From assembly GCF_000505545.1 (NCBI RefSeq), contig NZ_AYTB01000021.1, positions 1-64,000 of the forward strand: DNA of 64,000 nt. The letters are read 5' to 3'. This DNA comes from Kurthia huakuii LAM0618. GTDB lineage: Bacteria > Bacillota > Bacilli > Bacillales_A > Planococcaceae. The stretch's first letter is position 1. Each line of letters starts with the position of its first letter. Position numbers and translations under genes: made by a program. Below, piece after piece: positions 58,640 to 64,000 of this stretch. The notes under the pieces were generated by a model that worked only from the letters and a program-made list of their open reading frames with translations, had not been told where the DNA came from and did not search any database.

Positions 58640-58668
58640 ATTCTAAAAGATATCTCATGAAATGTCAA
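58640..58668 (-). promoter_or_regulatory. rRNA promoter P1
   Basis: Minus-strand TTGACA, 17-bp spacer, TAGAAT, 62 bp upstream of P2. Confidence 0.8.
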
Positions 58669-58918
58669 TTGATTTTTTATAAATGTGCTCTCTTCTTGAT
58701 AACTATTATATAGTAACATGCATTTCAGAGCATTGCAATACATTTTACGTCTTTTTTTAATTTTATTTTAAACTTGCTCATTTCTTTCAAAAAACAACAT
58801 AGCTATTTTTCATTTTATTGCTGTTTCTTCTTATAGAAATGAATATTATTAAACTCCGATACATTTTGTACAGAACATGGCTATCGATCATGTTGTTTTT
58901 TAGAATTTTTGCTCCTAT
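58669..58918. other. AT-rich gap between yaaL and the rRNA promoters
   Basis: About 250 bp with no gene. bofA occupies this position in B. subtilis and is absent. A small inverted repeat AACATG (58874-58879) / CATGTT (58889-58894) with GTTTTTT after it on the plus strand is the only structure seen. Confidence 0.6.
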
Positions 58919-58950
58919 AAAAAAAGAACCGCACTATTTATGCAGTTCTT
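58919..58950 (-). terminator. yaaL terminator
   Basis: Stem GAACCGCA / TGCAGTTC (one G-T pair) followed by a T run on the minus strand, closing the dnaX-ebfC-recR-yaaL unit. Confidence 0.82.
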
Positions 58951-58962
58951 CTATTCTAACGC

Positions 58963-59178
58963 TTATTTAATTAACACTTTACGAATGCGTGCTTCTTTAA
59001 ATAAATAGAAATATTTACTTTCAGCAATTTTCTTTTGAGCGATTGTGCTCAACTCAAAATCATCGGCAATGCCTTCAAGATGCTGTATGTCATCGAGATC
59101 TTGCTTTGCTTCTTTAATTAAATCAACAAGTTTCGCATCATATTCCTTGCGAAGTTTTTGTTTTTTACTAAAAAACAT
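58963..59178 (-). CDS. yaaL: YaaL family protein (DUF2508)
   Basis: Function unknown. 71 residues, charged and helical (MFFSKKQKLRKEYDAKLVDLIKEAK), typical of the small protein following recR in Bacillales. GAGAGG precedes the ATG. It lies 15 bp after recR and is probably the last gene of the dnaX operon. Confidence 0.9.
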   Translation of the reverse strand: MFFSKKQKLRKEYDAKLVDLIKEAKQDLDDIQHLEGIADDFELSTIAQKKIAESKYFYLFKEARIRKVLIK

Positions 59179-59193
59179 ATGTGTGACCTCTCT

Positions 59194-59790
59194 TTACAGT
59201 TCTCTACGTCCTTCAAGTGCTTTTGAAAGCGTGACTTCATCCGCATATTCTAAATCGCCACCAACTGGTAAACCATGTGCAATACGCGTCGTTTTAATGC
59301 CAGATGGTTTTACGAGGCGAGAAATATACATTGCAGTCGCTTCTCCTTCAATTGTTGGATTTGTTGCCAAAATTAATTCCTGTACTTCATCATCGTGTAA
59401 ACGTTGAATTAATGACGGGATATTGATATCTTCTGGTCCAATACCATCCATTGGTGAAATGGCCCCTTGTAATACATGGTATAAACCATTGTAATCACGC
59501 ATTTTTTCCATTGCAATGACATCCTTTGTATCTTGAACAACACAAATCATTGAACGATCGCGCTTAGGGTCTTGGCAAATATGACAAGGATCAATATCCG
59601 TAATATGACCACAAATTGAGCAATATGTGAGCTCACGTTTTGCATCAACGAGTGATTTAGCGAAAGTAAGTACGCTATCTTCTTCCATTGTTAGCACGAA
59701 AAATGCCAAGCGCGAGGCTGTTTTTGGCCCAATGCCTGGCAATTTCATAAAGCTATCAATTAATCGTGATATTGGTTCAGGATAATGCAT
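59194..59790 (-). CDS. recR: Recombination mediator RecR
   Basis: Helps load RecA at gaps with RecO. 198 residues, equal to B. subtilis RecR. It has the helix-hairpin-helix [15 protein letters not shown], a four-cysteine zinc motif [16 protein letters not shown], and a Toprim domain ([15 protein letters not shown]). I use ATG 59788-59790, 7 nt after AGGAGGG; the ATG six bases upstream is almost inside that site. Confidence 0.96.
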   Translation of the reverse strand: MHYPEPISRLIDSFMKLPGIGPKTASRLAFFVLTMEEDSVLTFAKSLVDAKRELTYCSICGHITDIDPCHICQDPKRDRSMICVVQDTKDVIAMEKMRDYNGLYHVLQGAISPMDGIGPEDINIPSLIQRLHDDEVQELILATNPTIEGEATAMYISRLVKPSGIKTTRIAHGLPVGGDLEYADEVTLSKALEGRREL

Positions 59791-59816
59791 ATCCATTCCC
59801 TCCTAATAGCTCTAAA

Positions 59817-60134
59817 TTATAGACCTGGAATGTTTAAGCCTTTTGTGAATTGACCCATTTTAGAAGATGTTTCTTTATCAACAGCTTCCATTGCATTGTT
59901 TACTGCAATAATAATCATATCTTGTAATAATTCAACATCATCTGGATCTACTACTTCTGGGTTGATTTCCACATCTGTGATTTCTTTTTTACCTGATACA
60001 GTTACTTTCACTAGACCGTTACTAGCTGTACCTTCGAATGAGCTTTCTTCTAATTCACCTTGAGCTTCCATCATTTTCTTTTGCATTTTTTGCATTTGTT
60101 TCATCATTTGGTTCATGTTACCGCCACCGCGCAT
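59817..60134 (-). CDS. ebfC: Nucleoid-associated protein EbfC/YbaB
   Basis: A small DNA-binding dimer always found between dnaX and recR. 105 residues with the methionine- and lysine-rich N-terminal helix ([19 protein letters not shown]) and the EEssFEG...[19 protein letters not shown] core. AGGAGG is 8 nt before the ATG. The gaps are 27 bp to each neighbour. Confidence 0.95.
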   Translation of the reverse strand: MRGGGNMNQMMKQMQKMQKKMMEAQGELEESSFEGTASNGLVKVTVSGKKEITDVEINPEVVDPDDVELLQDMIIIAVNNAMEAVDKETSSKMGQFTKGLNIPGL

Positions 60135-60161
60135 ATTAAATTCCTCCTTGGATATAATTTA

Positions 60162-61931
60162 TTAATCTTCTACTACTTCGACAAAATCTTTGCCAAATAG
60201 TTTTACAGCCTCATCTACAATTGGATTCGCTGAGGCTTGTTGTTCTTCAACTAACATTGATTGTACATTTTCTTCAGCTTCTTCGCCACTCGTAGATTTA
60301 TTTTCTTCGGTAGATTGTTGTGGTGAAGTCTTTTTATAATGTGAGAAAAACTCTTCACGAAGCTTAAGCCAGCGTTGTTCAGGAACAAAGACAATATCAT
60401 ACGTCATCCCTGTCATTCCAGCGATTACTTGTGGGAATTGTTGCATGAATTGCTGATTATCAGAAGCAATCTGACAGTAAATATCTTCTTTAAACTGCAA
60501 TACAAAAGCATCAGCAGACGATGCTACAGGCTGTGCATCCGTTAATAACGCTGCCTGTGATTTCGGAATTTGTGCTACTGCATTTGGCCAAATATCTTGA
60601 ATTTTACGCAAGTCATCGCGCGTGGCTCGCTTCATTATTTCTTGAATACGCCCAACCTGTACTTGGTATTCATTGCTACGTTGACGCGAACGACGCGGAC
60701 TTGGCTCTTTTGGTGCAGGTGCTTGTTGTACAATACCGCCTTTTTGCATTTGTAGTACAAGCTGCTGTAATTCATTTAGTTGCTGTTGAAGTGCAGCGAC
60801 TTCAGGTGCGCCCGCTGTATTTTCGGCAGTTGTTACACGTGAAACACCACTTTGCACCATTTTTAACAGCGCGGTTTCTAAATACACTTTTGAATGAAGT
60901 GAAAAACGCATCTCTTGCTGTGTTTTTGATAAAATATCGATATACGTATACAGCGTATCCATTGAAAAGTTATTCGCCAGCTCCGTAAATTTATCATCTG
61001 ATGACGCTAACTCTACTAAATCACCTAAATCTGGGGCTGTTTGAATTAATAATAAGTCGCGGAAAAATGTAATTAAATCCTCTGATAAGCGAACGGCATC
61101 TTTCCCTTCACTCATTAATTTTTCTAATGTTGCTAATACATTCGCAATATCTTTTGCAACAAGGCTTTGTGCTAATTCATAAAAAACATCTTGGCCGATA
61201 GAACCGGTCACAAACAAGGCATCTTCTAACGTCACTTCATTGTCGCTAAACGATACGACCTGATCTAGCATGCTAAGCGAGTCACGCATACCACCAGCTG
61301 CCGCTTGGGCAATGACTTTTAATGCACGGTCATCATAATCTAAATCAATATCTTCTAATACAACTTTCATGCGCTCTACTAAATCAGTAGATGATAAACG
61401 CTTGAAGTCGAAGCGTTGCGTACGAGAAATAATCGTCGCCGGAATTTTATGTGGTTCCGTTGTCGCTAAAATGAACACGACATGTGCCGGTGGTTCTTCT
61501 AATGTTTTTAATAAGGCGTTGAAAGCACTTGTTGAAAGCATGTGCACTTCATCGATAATATAAATTTTATAGCGCATGCCATATGAAGGAGCACGGTCGA
61601 TAAATTCGAGCATTTCACGCATATCTTCTACGCGAGAATTAGACGCCGCATCGTATTCAAAAACGTCATTGGATTTACCTTCATTAATTTCTTGACAATG
61701 CGCACATTCGTTACAAGGCTCGCCTGCAACCGCATGTTCACAGTTTAAAGCTTTCGCAAAAATACGCGCCATACTTGTTTTCCCAGTACCTCGAGGCCCA
61801 GAGAATAAATAGGCATGCGTTGTTTTATTTGCTTCAAGCGCATTTTGTAATGTGCGTTTCACGTGCGTCTGTCCCGACACTTCTCGGAATGTTTGTGGAC
61901 GATATACGCGATAAAAAGCTTGATATGCCAA
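60162..61931 (-). CDS. dnaX: DNA polymerase III gamma/tau subunit
   Basis: A clamp-loader ATPase. 589 residues. Walker A GPRGTGKTS (45-53), zinc cysteines in CEHAVAGEPCNECAHC, and the DEVHMLS box (about 122-128) are present; the tau part from about 370 includes a Q- and basic-rich linker. No slippery sequence is needed because the full frame is open, as in B. subtilis. The start is a TTG (61929-61931) 9 nt after AAGGAG. Confidence 0.95.
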   Translation of the reverse strand: MAYQAFYRVYRPQTFREVSGQTHVKRTLQNALEANKTTHAYLFSGPRGTGKTSMARIFAKALNCEHAVAGEPCNECAHCQEINEGKSNDVFEYDAASNSRVEDMREMLEFIDRAPSYGMRYKIYIIDEVHMLSTSAFNALLKTLEEPPAHVVFILATTEPHKIPATIISRTQRFDFKRLSSTDLVERMKVVLEDIDLDYDDRALKVIAQAAAGGMRDSLSMLDQVVSFSDNEVTLEDALFVTGSIGQDVFYELAQSLVAKDIANVLATLEKLMSEGKDAVRLSEDLITFFRDLLLIQTAPDLGDLVELASSDDKFTELANNFSMDTLYTYIDILSKTQQEMRFSLHSKVYLETALLKMVQSGVSRVTTAENTAGAPEVAALQQQLNELQQLVLQMQKGGIVQQAPAPKEPSPRRSRQRSNEYQVQVGRIQEIMKRATRDDLRKIQDIWPNAVAQIPKSQAALLTDAQPVASSADAFVLQFKEDIYCQIASDNQQFMQQFPQVIAGMTGMTYDIVFVPEQRWLKLREEFFSHYKKTSPQQSTEENKSTSGEEAEENVQSMLVEEQQASANPIVDEAVKLFGKDFVEVVED

Positions 61932-61969
61932 CGTTTTTGTCTCCTTTTCTAGTTGAATCTCTTAATATG

Positions 61970-61978
61970 ATTATACCA
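61970..61978 (-). promoter_or_regulatory. Extended -10 promoter of dnaX
   Basis: Minus-strand TGGTATAAT, an extended -10 element with a perfect TATAAT and no good -35. It lies between the SRP RNA terminator and dnaX. Confidence 0.6.
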
Positions 61979-61986
61979 TTTAGACA

Positions 61987-62020
61987 AGAAAAAAACTCAC
62001 CCGATAAATCGGATGAGTTG
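61987..62020 (-). terminator. SRP RNA terminator
   Basis: Stem AACTCACCCGA / TCGGATGAGTT (one mismatched pair) with a run of seven T on the minus strand. Confidence 0.85.
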
Positions 62021-62035
62021 AATATGCATGTTTAT

Positions 62036-62303
62036 GCCATGCACCTTTCTTCGACTGCCGTACACAAGCGTTACTCTTGTCGCCAGCTCAGATCAGGCTA
62101 CCCCACGGCACATGAGTTAACCTACTTAATGCTGCTTCCTTCCGGACCTGACATGGTTCGTAAGCGCTCATTGCGCAGGACCCGATCTTCAACACTACGT
62201 GCACGAGGCAGACCAAACATACGGACAGCCTCGAAAAGGACTTCAGTCTCGCTAAAGCGGATTGCGAGTTATAGGGCACCGCTACCTCCCCACCTAGCAT
62301 AGC
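62036..62303 (-). ncRNA. scr: Signal recognition particle RNA, long Bacillus type (scRNA)
   Basis: About 268 nt. The helix 8 core is visible on the minus strand: GTCAGGTCCGGAAGGAAGCA, with the GGAA tetraloop and asymmetric loop. The Alu-domain 5' part (GGTGCCC...) and closing ends GCTATGC / GCATGGC pair. The ends are deduced from the promoter at 62311-62339, the terminal pairing and the terminator. It lies upstream of dnaX as in B. subtilis. No tRNA-Ser is adjacent. Confidence 0.93.
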
Positions 62304-62310
62304 AATTCCT

Positions 62311-62339
62311 AGTATATAAATGATTGTCTAAAAAATCAA
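62311..62339 (-). promoter_or_regulatory. SRP RNA promoter
   Basis: Minus-strand TTGATT, 17-bp spacer, TATACT, with transcription predicted to begin near 62303. Confidence 0.75.
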
Positions 62340-62507
62340 CCTAAAACCATACAAATTCAAAAACTTATCGCAATATATTATTTTTGTTTCAAAAAAAGTT
62401 AAAAACCTTCTAGGTGCTGTATTAAAACCAAGTAAAACCATTTGATTTATTAAGTTTTAACGTTTATGATAGAAATAATTCATTTTCTTTAAGAAAGGTT
62501 GGTCGTT

Positions 62508-62939
62508 ATGTCAAAGCTTCCATTTATTCCACGCCCATTAGTTCGCGCTAATCAATGGACGATTTTCATTTTTACAATTGCAAGCTGGTTTATTAGTCCG
62601 TGGTTGTTAGCCGTTCCTTTGCTAGTTAATTTAAGTGGCCTATTATTTAACTACAATCCAATTATTAAAATCGGGCGCCGCTTCTTAAAGAAAAAACCAT
62701 CCGACTATATCCCTGAAGATATTACACAGCAAAAATTTAACTCAGTCATTGCGATTACATGCCTTGCACTTGGTTTGATTGGATTCACGACTGGCTTACC
62801 TGTCATTGGTTATGTATTTACAATTATGGTAGCCAGCGCATCAAGCCTGGCGCTTTTAGGTTTTTGCGTTGGCTGCTTTATCTTTTTCCAACTCAATCAA
62901 CTGCGCTACAAATTGAAAAAAAACGAGGTAAAGGTTTAA
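62508..62939 (+). CDS. DUF4395 family membrane protein
   Basis: Function unknown. 143 residues: two hydrophobic segments near the N-terminus (about 17-45), then FNYNPIIKIGRRFLKKKPSDYIPEDITQQKFNS, the conserved core of DUF4395, and two more hydrophobic segments (about 80-130). The ATG is 9 nt after AAAGG; an upstream in-frame TTG is less likely. It is on the plus strand, opposite to its neighbours, and its terminator starts inside the last codons. Confidence 0.82.
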   Translation: MSKLPFIPRPLVRANQWTIFIFTIASWFISPWLLAVPLLVNLSGLLFNYNPIIKIGRRFLKKKPSDYIPEDITQQKFNSVIAITCLALGLIGFTTGLPVIGYVFTIMVASASSLALLGFCVGCFIFFQLNQLRYKLKKNEVKV

Positions 62940-62957
62940 TCCTTGCCTCGTTTTTTA
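62922..62957 (+). terminator. Terminator of the DUF4395 gene
   Basis: Stem AACGAGGTAAAGG / CCTTGCCTCGTT (one unpaired base) with TTTTTT on the plus strand; it includes the stop codon. It may also serve the convergent LOG gene. Confidence 0.8.
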
Positions 62958-63515
62958 TTATAAACTTTGTTGTTTTGCTTCCATTTTCGTCACGACATCT
63001 AACGCATCTTGTGGGGTTTCAAGCATATGTAATAACTCCAAATGCTCATGTGGCATAAAACCTTCCTCAACCATTTTATCGAAGTGTGTGCGTAATGGTT
63101 CATAAAAATGATTCACATTGTACAAGCAAACCGCCTTATCTTGCTGACCAATTTGAGTCAATGTAAAGACATCGAAAAATTCGTCCATTGTGCCAGCGCC
63201 ACCTGGTAAGGCAATAAACATATTCGACAGTTGAATCATCAATGCTTTGCGCTCATGCATCGTACTAACATAATGAAGTTCCGTTAATCCTAAGTGCGTT
63301 ACTTCATTCCATTCTTCAAATGCAGGTGTAACGCCGATTACCTCGCCGCCTTCTGCAAGTGCAGCATCTGCTACTGCACCCATGACGCCATTATTTGCGC
63401 CACCATAAACAACACCAATGCCGTTTTCAGCCAGCGTACGACCTAGTTCAATTGCTTTTTCTATATAAATCGGGTTATTTCCTTCTCGTGATCCACAGTA
63501 AATTGCGACTCTCAT
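62958..63515 (-). CDS. LOG-family protein (predicted nucleoside 5'-monophosphate phosphoribohydrolase)
   Basis: Resembles YvdD/LOG enzymes that release the base from (cytokinin) nucleoside monophosphates. 185 residues. Motifs are VYGGANNGVMGAVADAAL (about 38-55), the catalytic arginine in MHERKALM, and PGGAGTMDEFFDVFTLTQIG. ATG 63513-63515 is 7 nt after AAGGAAGG; the GTG nine bases upstream is inside that site. In bacteria its role may be nucleotide salvage; that is inferred. Confidence 0.88.
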   Translation of the reverse strand: MRVAIYCGSREGNNPIYIEKAIELGRTLAENGIGVVYGGANNGVMGAVADAALAEGGEVIGVTPAFEEWNEVTHLGLTELHYVSTMHERKALMIQLSNMFIALPGGAGTMDEFFDVFTLTQIGQQDKAVCLYNVNHFYEPLRTHFDKMVEEGFMPHEHLELLHMLETPQDALDVVTKMEAKQQSL

Positions 63516-63540
63516 GTTGAACACCTTCCTTTTGCTGCTT

Positions 63541-63572
63541 AAAAAAAGACTACCACAAAATGCGGTAGTCTC
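63541..63572 (-). terminator. Terminator of the deoxynucleoside kinase gene
   Basis: Stem GACTACC / GGTAGTC extended by A-T pairs, followed by seven T on the minus strand. Confidence 0.82.
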
Positions 63573-63579
63573 CTACTAT

Positions 63580-64000
63580 TTAGCGACGGCGTAAATGAGA
63601 AGTTTGTTCCATGAAATGACTGATGCGCTCTAAAATATGCTCAATTGTTTCAGGGTTTTTCATTAAATCGTAGTCATTGATATCTAAGCGTAGTACCGGG
63701 CATGCATTGAAATTATCAATCCACGTATCATAACGGTCATGCATTTCGTGCCAATAAGCTTTATCTGTTTGTTGCTCCATTGGGCGACCACGCTCTTCAA
63801 TACGCTCAATAATATTGTCGATTGAGCCTTCTATATAAATTAATAAGTCCGGATGTGGGAAGTATGGTGTCATGACCATCGCATCAAAAAGATTCGTATA
63901 CGTTTCGTAATCGGTCGGTGACATCGTGCCTTTATCGTAATGCATTTTTGCAAAAATACCGGTATCTTCATAAATCGAACGGTCTTGGATAAAGCCGCCA
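63580..64000 (-). CDS. Deoxyadenosine/deoxyguanosine kinase, C-terminal part
   Basis: Phosphorylates salvaged deoxynucleosides. The gene runs off the right edge; about 139 codons are visible. The DRS motif is present (GFIQDRSIYEDTGIFAKMHY), then PHPDLLIYIEGS and the lid arginines ERIEERGRPMEQQT. B. subtilis has the dgk/dck pair on the origin side of dnaX, so position agrees. Which of the two paralogues this is cannot be decided without the N-terminus and the neighbour. Confidence 0.9.
   Translation of the reverse strand, partial: GGFIQDRSIYEDTGIFAKMHYDKGTMSPTDYETYTNLFDAMVMTPYFPHPDLLIYIEGSIDNIIERIEERGRPMEQQTDKAYWHEMHDRYDTWIDNFNACPVLRLDINDYDLMKNPETIEHILERISHFMEQTSHLRRR

Noticed and set aside
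58874-58894. Small hairpin as a bofA remnant or plus-strand terminator
   Set aside because: Only a 6-bp stem; no coding similarity to BofA visible.
60162-61931. Programmed frameshift in dnaX
   Set aside because: The full-length frame is open and no slippery heptamer with a following stem was evident; Bacillus dnaX makes a single product.

Overview
This is a low-GC Gram-positive chromosome segment with the origin-proximal gene order of Bacillales. Read from right to left on the minus strand it runs dnaX, ebfC, recR, yaaL, an rRNA operon, tmk, darA, yaaR, holB, ricT, yabA, trmN-like, yazA, rsmI, (abrB opposite), metS, tatD, a yabE-like gene, rnmV, ksgA, veg, ispE, purR, ridA, spoVG, glmU, prs, ctc, pth, mfd, yabM, mazG, rqcP, divIC, yabR, tilS, hpt, ftsH, hslO, cysK, pabB, pabA, pabC, folP, folB, folK, lysS. 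This is the Bacillus subtilis order almost gene for gene. oriC should therefore lie beyond the right end, and most genes are transcribed away from it. The sporulation genes I expect between these markers (bofA, yabG, sspF, fin, spoVT, yabP, yabQ, spoIIE, yabS/yabT) are all absent, while spoVG and abrB remain. That suggests an asporogenous Bacillales member, plausibly Planococcaceae/Caryophanaceae such as Kurthia or a relative. The genus is not established from this sequence.

Layout: 1-444 is the promoter and leader region of a second rRNA operon just outside the left edge. 445-6641 holds lysS and a complete pABA/folate operon. 6785-7723 is cysK. 7868-13948 is an accessory putrescine-catabolism module (NhaC-family antiporter, putrescine aminotransferase, aldehyde dehydrogenase, divergent MocR regulator). 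14096-19483 holds hslO, ftsH, hpt and tilS. 19688-19841 holds tRNA-Met and tRNA-Glu on the plus strand. 19977-20516 is an inverted-repeat-bounded element without a recognisable gene. 20620-33116 is the yabR-to-glmU block. 33325-37919 is a nifS / nadBCA cluster for NAD synthesis inserted between glmU and spoVG. 37972-53180 is the spoVG-to-tmk block. 53395-58427 is a 5S-23S-16S operon (minus strand, no spacer tRNA). 58963-64000 holds yaaL, recR, ebfC, dnaX, SRP RNA, a DUF4395 membrane protein, a LOG-family protein and a truncated deoxynucleoside kinase.

Functionally the window combines translation and replication housekeeping, folate and NAD cofactor supply, purine/PRPP metabolism (prs, purR, hpt, tmk), cell-division and envelope proteins (divIC, yabM, glmU, a 3D-domain muralytic protein), and polyamine use. 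Regulatory features visible in the DNA include tandem rRNA promoters, two Spo0A-type boxes downstream of the abrB promoter, a sigma-H-like promoter before spoVG, a sigma-B-like promoter before ctc, and symmetric divergent promoters at nifS/nadB and at the polyamine module. Nothing in the window looks like a phage, CRISPR array or defence island. The least explained items are the 540-bp inverted-repeat element, two small unassigned genes, and the wiring of the polyamine module.
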